Of a stretch of DNA of 39,599 nt, positions 30,774-39,599 are shown piece by piece. The DNA comes from Micractinium sp. NFX-FRZ. Taxonomy: Eukaryota; Chlorophyta; Trebouxiophyceae; Chlorellales; Chlorellaceae. Position 1 is the first letter of the stretch. The number at the start of each line of letters is the position of its first letter. A model generated the notes under the pieces. That model was not told where the DNA came from. It searched no databases and saw nothing but the letters and a program-made list of their open reading frames with translations. The stretch lies in assembly GCA_029339195.1 (NCBI GenBank), contig JAPTJF010000534.1, positions 1-39,599 on the forward strand, given 5' to 3'. The translations under genes and the position numbers were made by a program.

Positions 30774-33644
30774 ATGTTCACAGTGCAGCACAGCTGTGGC
30801 GAGGGCAAAGCGCGGGCAGGGGTGCTGGCCACCCCGAGCGGCCCCATCGCCACTCCCGGGCTCCTCTGCGTCACGCATCGGGGCGGCGTGCTCAACCTGA
30901 CGCCCGACTTGCTCGAGAAGCTCAGCCCGGACGTGCAGGGCTTGCAGATCGACGTGCTCCAGTTGTGAGCCGGCGGGGCGGGGGCGGGGCGGGGGGCGGC
31001 ACTGCTTCACGCAACCGAGCTGGGTGGACCCAGTTGCCAGCACAGCTTGACAGACCCCGCACTCAAGCTTCTTGTCCTCTTCATGGGTTTATTCCCATTT
31101 ATGCCACCCCTGGGACCTCCTCACCCACCCCCTGCCCCCGCAGCTTGAACCAGCCGAAGCCTGAGGTGCTGCGCGGCTGCGGCGGGCCAGGCCGCCGCTT
31201 CCTGGCCCTGGATGCCCCCGGCTGGGTGCTGGTGGCCACTGGGCGCGACCCAGCGGTGTATGAGTACCAGGGGGCGATGCGGCAGGCCACCGATGAGCAT
31301 GCCTCAGGTGCGGTGGTGCGGGCGGGCGGGAGGCAGGCGGGCGGGAGCGGAGCGGAGGCGCATACTCATGCCAGGCATCCTTGCGACAATGGTGGACACG
31401 TATCTGCTGCCCATTCGCAGATTGCTGGCAGTATGCACTGCTGCAATCCCTCGCGCCCTTTGCACGCCGCCTACGAGCAGCAGCCTGCCCCGCCGCTGCC
31501 CCCCTCCCCTCCACCCTCCCTGCCCCCTACTCCCCTGCCGCCGCTGCCGCCGCAGTGTCGATCCACACCGGCGCCGCCACGGTGACACCCGCCCAATACA
31601 TGGAGGCAGTGGCTGCCCTGGGCCCCTATGTCTGGGTGGCCCTGTCTGATGACATCCCCTGCGACTCACGCTCCGACCGGTGCACCAAGTCGGTTGACCG
31701 CACCACGGCCTGGCTGGGCGAGTGCCTGGCGGCGGCGGCGGGGGCGCCAGAGCTGGCGGGCGCGGCGGCCTTTGCGGCGGTGCAGGGCGGGCAGTACGTG
31801 AACGAGCGCATACGCTGCGCAGAGGTGTGCGGGACAGGCAACGCTTCCCTGAGTGTGTGTGTGTGTGTCAAAGCCAGGCATGCCATGGTTGGGGTGTGGT
31901 GCACTGGGCACGCACACTGAAAGGCAGACCAAGCGCGAGGGTGAGGAGGAGTGCTCAGCCGCCCGTCGCCCCCCCGCCACTGCCGCTCCCACATCAACAG
32001 TCTCCCCGCCCCTGCAGCCACGCTTGTGTCCCCGCCCCACCGCTGCCCCCTGCCCCTTCTGCAACCCTCCCGCGCTCCTTTGCCCCCTCCCTCCACCCTC
32101 TGTCCCCTGCCTGCAACCTCCCCTGCCGTGCCCCCTCTGCAGGCGGTGGCGGCACAGCCGGGGGTGTCTGGCTTCCTGCTGGGCGGCCTGGGCACGGGGG
32201 AGTCCCGGGAGCTGAGGCGCACGATAGTGGAGGAGGTGCTGGCGCGGCTGCCCCCCGCCGCCCCGCGCATGCTCTCGTCTGTGGGCACGCCTGAGGAGGT
32301 GCTGGAGGCGGTGGCGCAGGTGGGGTGAAGTGAATGTGTGAACTTGGTGGAATGGTGCTGGGGCGGGGTTGGGTGGGAGCTGAAGTGGGTGGGGCGGGAC
32401 AGAGGGAGGTGGATGGAGGGGCATGAGCGGGAGTCACAGGGACCCCTCCATCCACCCTGCGCTGGGCCTCTGCCCCGCACCACACCCCGCCCCGCCCGGC
32501 AACCGCAGGGCAGACGACCTTGTGTCACTGCTCCCCCCCGGGCGGGCCCGCCCTGGGATCCTCGCCACCTCCGTTCCCGCCACGCCCCCATGCCGGTCTC
32601 CCTTCCTTTCAGGGGCGTTGGCTATAGAAAAAAAGATCCAGGTACCTTTTATCTAGGATCTCTTGTTCTTATTTAATTATTTGACTTATTACAATACAAT
32701 CATATTGGCCGTGCAGGGCGTTGACCTGTTTGACTGCGCCCACCTGGCGTCCCTGGTGGACGGCGGCTACGCCCTGTCCTTCCCCCTCACACCGGAGGAC
32801 GACGCAGCACAGCAGGCGCAGCAGGCACAGCAGGCGCAGCAGCAGCAAGGGGCGCCCGCTCCGCACGCGGCAGCGGCAGCGGCGGCAGGGGCAGCGGGAG
32901 CGGCGGCTGCAGGGGACGAGCCTGGTGCAGCGGCTGACGTGGCAGCAGGGGAAGGGGCAGGTGTCAGCCTGGCTGACGTGGCAGCCGACGTGGCGGCTGA
33001 CGCTGGGCAAGACGACAGCAAGCTCAACCTGTGGGCGCTGGCCTACCGCACCGACCGCCGCCCGCTGCTCTCCAGCTGCGCCTGCTTCACCTGCGCCCAC
33101 CACACCCGCGCCTACATCCACCACCTGCTGCAGACGCACGAAATGACGGCGCAGGTGGGCTGCATGATTGGTAGGGGCAGGCATGATTGGGGGTGCTGGT
33201 GGGGGCATGCCTGCAGGTTGCCTGCTGCAGACGCACGAAATGACGGCGCGCTGCTTACTGACCTCACACAACAGCCCTGCTGCCTCCCCCAGTGCTCTGC
33301 TGCCACCCTCCCGCTCTGGCCTCCTCTGTCCCGGCCGCTGCCTCTCTGCTCACTGATCAATCCACCCGCGGGTGCCCCTGGATGTGCACAGCACAACACC
33401 CACAGCTGCCCGTGCCTTGTACCTGGCCTTCTGTCTCCCACCCCAAGCCTCTCCCACCCTGCCTTTGCGTCCCCCCTTCCACACACCCCTCCTTGCCCCA
33501 CAGGTGCTCTTGGAGATGCACAACACCTACCACTACCTGCGCTTCTTCCAGGCGATACGCGCCGCCATTGCTGCCGGCAGCTTTGCCGCCTACCACGCCT
33601 GGTTCCTGCAGCGCCGCCAGCGCTGGCTGGTGGAGGGGCGGTAG
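30774..33644 (+). CDS. Queuine tRNA-ribosyltransferase accessory subunit 2 (459 aa)
   Basis: Partner of QTRT1 in the eukaryotic enzyme that swaps guanine for queuine at the wobble position of GUN-anticodon tRNAs. Exons, all in phase: 30774-30964, 31144-31307, 31556-31824, 32143-32319, 32717-33154, 33504-33644. The ATG at 30774 gives MFTVQHSCGEGKARAGVLAT, aligning with the family start. VSIHTG, LSDDIPC and KSVDRTTAWL match the QTRT2 barrel, as does GFLLGGLGTGESRELRR. The zinc site is C388-x-C390-x2-C393 with H419 (MHN), split between the last two exons. An Ala/Gln-rich insert of about 60 residues precedes the zinc site, where the family has a variable insert. The QTRT1 catalytic features were not seen, supporting the accessory subunit. 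Confidence 0.92.
31043..31069 (+). repeat. Weak ghost of QTRT2 exon 2 start
   Basis: CAGCTTGACAGACCCCGCAC resembles the exon 2 acceptor edge (CAGCTTGAACCAGCCGAAGC at 31141). It lies 98 bp upstream in the same intron, and the match contains indels. Confidence 0.4.
32610..32716 (+). repeat. Duplicated acceptor edge around an AT-rich islet in a QTRT2 intron
   Basis: TTTCAGGGGCGTTGGCTATA at about 32608 resembles the true acceptor and exon 5 start CAGGGCGTTGACCTG at 32714. Between them, 32624-32705 is strikingly AT-rich (poly-A, TTATTTAATTATTTGACTTA) within otherwise very GC-rich DNA. It looks like an insertion that pushed the active acceptor downstream. Source unknown; an organelle fragment is possible. 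Confidence 0.6.
33221..33249 (+). repeat. Perfect 29-bp ghost of QTRT2 exon 5 end
   Basis: Identical to 33124-33152, 97 bp upstream, and encodes LLQTHEMTA. The following bases read RCLLTSHN in the same frame, resembling the start of exon 6 (VLLEMHN at 33504). The ghost therefore seems to join the two exon edges without the intron. Confidence 0.85.
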
Positions 33645-34743
33645 GCGGCAGCGGCGGCAGTGGTGGTGGGGCAGTGGCCTGCATGAGGCGCATGGCGCAT
33701 GGCATCGGCGCGGTGTGGAGGAGACCAATAGGCACCGTGTGAGTGAGGACGGATGCTGCCCATCCTGCGAGCCCCTGCCCGCCTGCCAACGTGCCCACTA
33801 CCCTGCCTGCCTTGCCTGCCTGTTGCAACTGGCCACGATTGAACACGCTGCACTTTTTCATGCGGCTTGGCAAACTGGACAGCATGCGAGAAGCGCAACA
33901 GTGGTCACATGGTACAGGGGCACTCGCGACGTCGACCGGGAAAAATGCTGTGAGGCTGTACATGAGAGAGTCTTGCAGGGGTCGGAAGTGAGGCCAGTGA
34001 GGAAAAAGGGACGGCGGTCAGGTCAGTGTGGAAGGGGGCCAGGGATGGGTCAGTGGGGAAGGAGCGGGGTTCAGTTCAACCAGCGCGGAATGGGAACAGG
34101 CGAGAGCGCACGCCGGGGCGCCGCTGCCACTGCCAGCTCAGCCCAGCGGGCAGCGAGGCGCATAGCGGTCAAGGCATGGTGGGGAGTGCACGGCCAAGAT
34201 TGTCAGGCGCACAGTTAATGAAAGCGTGCATGCACTGTGACAGGGGCCTTGCAAGCGGTGGGGTTGTTGTGATCTGTGTGAGTTTTGGGTTCGCAAGAGG
34301 GGCAGAGGGAGGGAGGAAGGAGGGAGGAGAAATGGATGTGGCATGTGAGAGGCAGAGCCAGCCACACTCCCTGGCTTGGCTGCCCGGTGGCACAGTGGCG
34401 TGTGGGGGTGCAAGCTTGAGTGCTCATGCGGAACGCACTCCTGCCTGACTCCTGCCGCTTGTTGCACACGCACCTCAGTGCCGGCAGGCATGGGACTCGC
34501 TGGAGTGGATGGCAAGCATGAGCACGAGTGCAGAGCAGCGGGGAGAGCAGCTTGCTGGGCACTGCAGCCAGCTCGTGCGCTGGCGCCGCCGCCAGCTGGC
34601 GCCAGACTGTCACGCTGCCTGCCGGCCTCCTGCAACCAGAGGCGTTTGTCTGTCGAAGCAGAGCGACAGCCCAGCTGGCATGCCAGCACATGCGCTGCAC
34701 CGCCAGCAGCCACCAGCTGGCACCAGGCTGGCTGTCACTCCGC
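33645..34743. other. Convergent intergenic region between QTRT2 and the last gene
   Basis: No gene was recognised. It carries the 3' UTRs of two converging genes and a two-unit tandem repeat of about 115 bp at 34576-34795. No TGTAA signal was found for either gene here. Confidence 0.5.
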
Positions 34744-34795
34744 CTATTGGCAGGTGTAGCTGTCTGAAAGATAGTCCAGCTGGCATGCCAGTGGG
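34576..34795. repeat. About 110-bp tandem duplication overlapping a gene 3' end
   Basis: Units at 34576-34690 and 34691-34795 share CCAGCTGGC, the CCAG-CTG-TGTCAC block and CCAGCTGGCATGCCAG. Unit 2 covers the stop codon of the minus-strand gene (34744-34746) and extends into its last codons, so the C-terminal end lies inside the duplicated unit. Confidence 0.75.
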
Positions 34796-37700
34796 GAGCG
34801 GCACCCCGGCTGCTCGCTCTCTGGGTCGCAGGTTGCGCCATGCCTGCCGGGACCGGCGCTGGCCACGCTTGCCCCGCCGGCAGCCGTGCCCGCTGCACTC
34901 CCCTGGGGCAGTGGCGCACTGCTGGCCGCTGCGCCCACGCCTGCTGCCTCAGCTGGCGTCTCCACCCTCTCAGGCACACACACACGCAGCTTGATGTTGC
35001 AGGTGTAAAAGTAGCCCAGCGGGGCTTCATCGGCATCCTGCCAGTAAGCCTTCTGCGGGCAGTCGTCGTGCCACTTGCAAAAGTGCACCGCCGCCCGCCG
35101 CCCGGTCAGCAGGACTTCGTTCCCCTTGCGGTACTCTACAGTGACGTAATCCTGGAACTTGGTTGTGTTGGTGAGCGCCTGCGCAAGGGGTGGGGGTGGG
35201 GACGCAAAGCCAGTGAGGCAGCGGCATGGATGCGTTGGGTTGCCCGCAACCCCAGTTGCAGGGGCGGCTGCAGCGGCTGCTGTGGGGGCGCTCCAGCAGC
35301 ACATGCAGCAGCGCTGCAAGCCATCAAGGCATGAGGCGCACAGCAGCATTGCAGCACAGCAGGCAGCCCGAGGCAGCGGAGCAGCCTGCTCTCGAGGAGT
35401 CGCTCACCGAGAATATGAGGGAGAAGCTCTCTCCATTTGCTGATGTGATGGTGTCCTTCCCAGTCACCGCTGCAACCTGCAACAGGCAGGAGGGGCAAGC
35501 ATACAAAATGAGCTAAAAGGAGGAACATTGCAAGGCGCGGCAGGCAGGCAGGCAGGCGGGCAGGTGGGCAGGCAGTGAGCGTGTCACGAACTTTGACGGG
35601 TGGTGTGCGTGTGTGCGCGCTTGGCACCGCGAGCGCATTGCAAGCGCCCCCCTGCTGCAGGCTAGACTAGCATGTTGTGCCTAGCATGCTGCCCGCACAC
35701 CCCCGTCTACATCCCTGCAGTAGCTGCCCCCTGCCAGGCACCAGCTGGGCACTGCCACCGCTCACCCGCCACCCCACGCTGGCCCCACCCGGGGGGGGCC
35801 ATGCTGCCCCCACCCACCCACGCACGCACGCACGCACCCGCGGCGTCAGCTGGTAGCTGCCCGGCGGGAAGGAGAGGCGGAGCGCCACGCTGTCCAGCCC
35901 GTGAAAGATGTCCATGGAAGCGATGCCGCCCCGGTTGCCCACCAGCACCTGCCCCAGCACCTCCCCCACCGCCTTGATGTTGCCCACAAACCAGCGCACG
36001 CTGACGGGCTGCTTCCATTTGGTGGTCAGCCAGGCGCGCTGGTCCGCGGGGCGGTAGGTCAACTGGGTGGGGGAGTAGCCGCAGCGCAGGCGCTCCGGAA
36101 GGGTGCGCACGGCCGACCTGCGTGCGGCGGTGGAGCGGTGCAATGGTGGGAAGCGGAGGTGGGTGGGACAGGCGTCGCCCACGCACGCTCTGGCTAGGAA
36201 ACCTGGTGCTGCCCCATTTAGCTTGCTTCACAGCGCACCCCCTTCCGCTGCCCTCGCTTGAAGGGCAGCCACGCGCCTGCCCTCCCGCATGCTGATCTCG
36301 GGTACGCAACAACAAGGGTGCCTCTCAAACGTCTGCCCGGTCACCCGCTGCCCCCTCGCCTTCCTCACCTGAAGGGCAGCACGAGCCTGCCGCCCCACAG
36401 GCTGATCTCAGGCGCGTCCGCCATTCCCAGGGAAGGTGCCAGGAAGCTGGCGTCCCTCACAAGCGCCCACGCCACGTTCTGCTGGCCAAGGTCCATCGTC
36501 CAAGAACTGCCGCCCACGGGTGGGGATGGTGTTGGGGAGGCAGCAGAGGAAGTAGTCAGGCACACACCGTGCCATGCTGGCCTGGTCTGATTGCCCACAA
36601 AGCGCATGCAGCCTGCCACGGCTTGCCCCGAGGCAGCCAGCCCCCTTGCTTATAAGTTCCCCCAGCACACCCTGCTGCAGCTGCAGGCTTCCCACCCGCC
36701 CGCCCACCCGCCCGCCCACCGTGTGCGGATCACATTGGTGCCAAAGCCCCCGGGCAGGGTGCCCTTGAGGTAGGTGCTGCCCGTGGGAGGGGTGTTCCTC
36801 GTCACCAACTGCACCCAGTTCGAGGCACCTGCACACACACACAAACACACAAACACATGCAGCACACGGCACACGGAGCAGTTGTGATGAGTGTTTGGCT
36901 CTGCATTGATGGCCCGGGGCAGCGAGCCGGAAGGAGTCTTGGCGTTCATCGCGGCACCCGTCAACAAGGGCAGCCAGCCTTCACAGCCATGCGTACACAA
37001 CATACCCAATTGGGCGACCATAGTGTTGACTTGGGTGGAGCCCCGGGGGTGCGTTGGAGCCGGCCTGGCCCTTTGCCCCAAGGGGCCAGGCCGGCTTTAA
37101 CGCATTGCGGGCCGCACAACCATCATGGCGCGGTCCCCCGGCACGGGTCCTCTGCCCGCCCACCCCACTCCACCCCACCCAGCCAGGCCCCCGGCACGGA
37201 CCTGCCTGCCCAGCACCCCCGGTAACCATGCTGCCTTGCCGCCGCTTTGCCTGCCCCCCCACCCCCCCCTGTCCTGCACCCCAGGCCCACCTAGGTCGCC
37301 GGCAACAAACGGGTCGGCACGGGGCAGCCACCACACCCACACGGTGTCGTCCCCCTGCCACTCCTGCGGCCTGGCCTTGGCGTTCAGGGAGTAGGCGTAG
37401 GAGCGGAGGCGGATCTCGAGGCGGACAGAGGACTCGAATCCGGCATTGTACTGGGGGGCAGGAGGCGGGAGGGACAAGTTGGAGGGGTGGGTGGGGCGGA
37501 GGCGCAGAGGCAAGAGTTGCTGGCGAGCACAGGGGGCTTCAATTCGGCTCTGCACTGGCGCCGCTGGCACTGGCAGGTGTGTGTAACCATGGCATGGCTG
37601 ATTGCAAGGTTGGAGCGCAGCGCACTCACGTTTAGGGTGAGCGGGGTGCGCATGCCCTTGAATCCCAGGTAGATTCCCTGCGGCGGTGCGCGCGAGGCAT

Positions 37701-39599
37701 GGGGCGTGTGTGCCGGCCAAACAGGGTTGAGGGCGGGCAGGCAGGCTGGGGACCAACAGGCAGGCAGGCAGGCGGGCGGGTGAACCAGTGACCAGCGGCG
37801 GGGCAGGCAGGCAGCACCCAACAACAGCCCTTGACAGACGCAAGCAATGGCATGGCCAGCCGCCAGCAGCAGCCCAGTGAGGCGGGGCAGAGCTTGGGGA
37901 CGCACCTGGCCACCCTGGCATGGGTTCATGACAGCGCAGGCGCTCATGTTTGGGAAGTGGCGCCCGCCGTCGCCCGCCCAGAAGCGGGTGAGTGCCGGCA
38001 CTCTGGCCCTGAAGCGCTTGGGCCGGCCCCTGATGTCGGACAGCCTGCAGGGGCACCCAGGAGGTCGGGGTTCAGGCAGCCGTGGATGCGAGGCAGTTCA
38101 GGGCAGGCACCTGCCCGCCTGGCCCTGGTGGCTCTGCTCGTCGCGACGCACAGCCTGCGCGGTTGGACAGGAGGGGCACGGCTTGGCCAGGCGAGGCAAG
38201 GCATGTCAAACTTGAGTGTGGACGGGCTGCCAAGAAGGTCGGGGCGACGGCAGCGGCACGCGGGGTGAGCGGAGCAGGGCAGCAGGGCAGCGGAAGCAGG
38301 GTGCCCGGCCCTCGGGGTCTCTTTGCCCCGCGGAGCAACGGAGCACCAGGGCCGGGCAGGGCAGGGGGGCGCTATTGGGCGGCTATTGGGCGGCGCTGGG
38401 CAGCGGCATATGTGTGCAGAAGAGGCAGGGGCTTCCCATGCAGAGGGGCGAGGGCGCCCGGCCGTGGGCGCAGGTGCAGCGCTCGCAAAGCGAGCACGCA
38501 AGCAAGCAGCCGCCTCCGGGGTCCTCACTTTTTCAGGCCGCCATACACGTATCCCATCTGTTTGGCCAACGCGCTGGGCAGGGCCGGGGTGGGTGCCTCG
38601 TTGCAGGCTGCCAGCTCGGCATAGGCCTCGCTGTTGGCAGCCACCTGTGCAGCCACCTGCAGCAGGCACATAGCAGGCACATAGCAGGCACGGCAGGCAC
38701 AGGGATGAGCGAGGTGCAGCACGCAACAATCACAGCCAGGCCCCGACTGCACAGCACGCGCAAGCGCGAACAGCGCAGGCCTCCTTCCCACCCCCACACT
38801 TCTCGTGGCGGCGTGAGGCACCCGGAAGCCGAGCGGGCACAGAGGCGCCACCTCACCGTGGACTGGTACATGACGGGCATGTAGCAGAAGTGATGTGCCG
38901 CCTGGTTCAGCGTGTGCTGAAGCCTGAAAGGAGGGACAGGTGGGAGAGGGAGAGGGTGGGTATCCAGCCGTGCCCCTCACCCTCACAGCAGCCCCAGCTT
39001 TCCGCCCCTAGTCTGGCATCCGTGCCCCCGGCAGCAGGCGCACTCCCTTTTAAAGCTCAAGCAGGGTCTGGCAGCTCCCTGCTTCACCACCCCGCAAAAT
39101 GCCCAACCCAGCCCGGCCCTTGCCTGCCCGCCCCGCCCCCCCGTCCCGCGACAACGCATGCACCCAGCAAACCCACACACAAACTCCTACTTGGAGGCTA
39201 TACAACTGCACACAAGGGCCCTTGCATCTCACCCCACAACCATGTCATTGACTGGCAGCGCTTCCAGGAAGTTCTTTCCACCCGGCATGGCGAGGGGCTG
39301 GGCGGCGCGCAGCGGCGGCTGCCGTGCACTCGTCAAAAACTGGTTCCAGTTGTACATCTCCCAGCCCTCTGGCTTCGTGTACTGCAGGAGGGGAGGGGCA
39401 GGTGGTGCGGGTGAAAAACTGGCCGACAATGGGATGTGCAGTCTGGGGGAGCCGTAGGGTATCGAGCAAGGGGGGGGGGGGGGGGGGGGGGGGCGAAAAC
39501 CGGGGGGGGGGGGGGAGGGATGGGGCGGCGGCGGGCCAGGCTCGGGTCTGCAAAAGAGCAGCCCAGCCAGCAAGTCAAGACCAAACATCAGCACAACTG
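34744..39599 (-). CDS. Unrecognised multi-exon protein, 5' end beyond the window
   Basis: Eleven minus-strand exons chain in phase: 39381-39233, 38923-38857, 38656-38529, 38044-37906, 37677-37630, 37450-37291, 36828-36720, 36506-36369, 36117-35838, 35476-35408 and 35178-34744, giving 573 visible residues. Splice sites are canonical GT-AG. I do not recognise the family. Visible traits are many aromatic-rich beta-like segments (TVWVWWLPRADPF, NWVQLVTRNT, RLRSYAYSLN) and a Cys-rich C-terminus (HFCKWHDDC, YFYTCNIKLRVC, CDPESEQPGCRSPLAC), which suggests disulfides and a secreted or luminal location. Upstream of 39381 the same frame stays open through a Pro-rich poly-C tract to a hydrophobic stretch (MFGLDLLAGLLF), possibly a signal peptide in an earlier exon. 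This is unproven. Confidence 0.8.
35538..35577. repeat. GGCA tetranucleotide microsatellite
   Basis: A run of GGCA units with a few GGCG and GGTG variants, in an intron of the last gene (between the exons ending at 35838 and starting at 35476). It resembles the complementary CTGC tract in the oxidase gene. Confidence 0.8.
36258..36306 (-). repeat. Ghost of an exon donor edge in the last gene
   Basis: On the minus strand it reads GAGATCAGCATGCGGGAGGG and ends CTGCCCTTCAAGCGAGG. The real exon end (36415-36369) reads GAGATCAGCCTGTGGGGCGG and ends CTGCCCTTCAG/GTGAGG. The copy lies about 110 bp into the intron, and its donor GT has become GC. Confidence 0.75.
37050..37104. repeat. Strong interrupted inverted repeat (hairpin) in an intron
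   Basis: AGCCGGCCTGGCCC (37058-37071) pairs perfectly with GGGCCAGGCCGGCT (37083-37096) around an 11-nt loop. After a 2-nt mismatch on each side, TGCGTT (37050-37055) pairs with AACGCA (37099-37104). The total is 20 paired bases. It lies in the intron between exons 37450-37291 and 36828-36720 of the last gene. Confidence 0.85.
39470..39515. repeat. Two poly-G tracts (24 and 14 G)
   Basis: G runs at 39470-39493 and 39502-39515 read as poly-C on the coding strand of the last gene, upstream of the acceptor at 39382. They may serve as a pyrimidine tract and can form G-quadruplexes. Lengths of such runs are often unreliable in assemblies. Confidence 0.7.

Noticed and set aside
39380..39599. Calling the last gene a pherophorin because of its Pro-rich frame
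   Set aside because: The Pro codons come from poly-C tracts just before an acceptor, so they may be intron. The downstream exons do not resemble pherophorin domains.
1..39599. CRISPR arrays, tRNA/rRNA genes, intact transposons, viral genes
   Set aside because: No spaced identical repeats with unique spacers, no cloverleaf or rRNA signatures, and no transposase, integrase or reverse-transcriptase motifs were found on reading both strands.

Overview
The window looks like nuclear DNA of a green alga (Chlorophyta, probably Trebouxiophyceae or Chlorophyceae). It is very GC-rich. Genes are split into many small exons by short GT-AG introns, with a few GC-AG introns. Proteins carry Ala/Ser/Gln low-complexity runs. 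The chlorophyte-type poly(A) signal TGTAA follows three of the genes. No bacterial operon, tRNA, rRNA, CRISPR array or intact transposon was seen. Coding calls were made by chaining exons whose reading phases agree across splice sites.

Layout: (1) 790-4106, minus: MYND zinc-finger protein A. (2) 4973-11450, plus, divergent from (1): a 19-exon peroxisomal acyl-CoA oxidase of the plant ACX2/ACX3 type. (3) 12500-15133, plus: MYND zinc-finger protein B, a paralogue of A with the same split of the finger. (4) 16283 to about 19000, minus: an OTU-fold protein whose catalytic Cys is replaced by Ser. (5) 19859-25680, plus: an F-box protein with a beta-propeller-like C-terminal part. (6) 26123-30497, plus: a coiled-coil protein resembling ATRIP, the ATR checkpoint partner. 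(7) 30774-33644, plus: the queuine tRNA-ribosyltransferase accessory subunit (QTRT2 family). (8) 34744 to the right edge, minus: a 573-residue visible part of an unrecognised protein with a Cys-rich C-terminus.

The genes do not form one pathway. They cover fatty-acid beta-oxidation, ubiquitin-related functions (OTU fold, F-box), DNA-damage signalling and tRNA modification, plus two MYND adaptors and one unknown.

The most interesting signal lies in the introns. In at least five genes, introns hold decayed copies of the neighbouring exon edge, including its splice site. In the acyl-CoA oxidase a 114-bp (38-codon) acceptor unit is present three times in frame. In QTRT2 a perfect 29-bp copy of an exon end sits 97 bp downstream, and its reading appears to run on into the next exon without the intron. 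This suggests that local tandem duplication across exon/intron borders is active in this genome and may shape intron gain and alternative splicing. Other points are a PTS2 peroxisomal signal in the oxidase, a diverged inverted repeat linked to the MYND genes, four GC-AG introns, a perfect hairpin across a stop codon, and an AT-rich islet in a QTRT2 intron.
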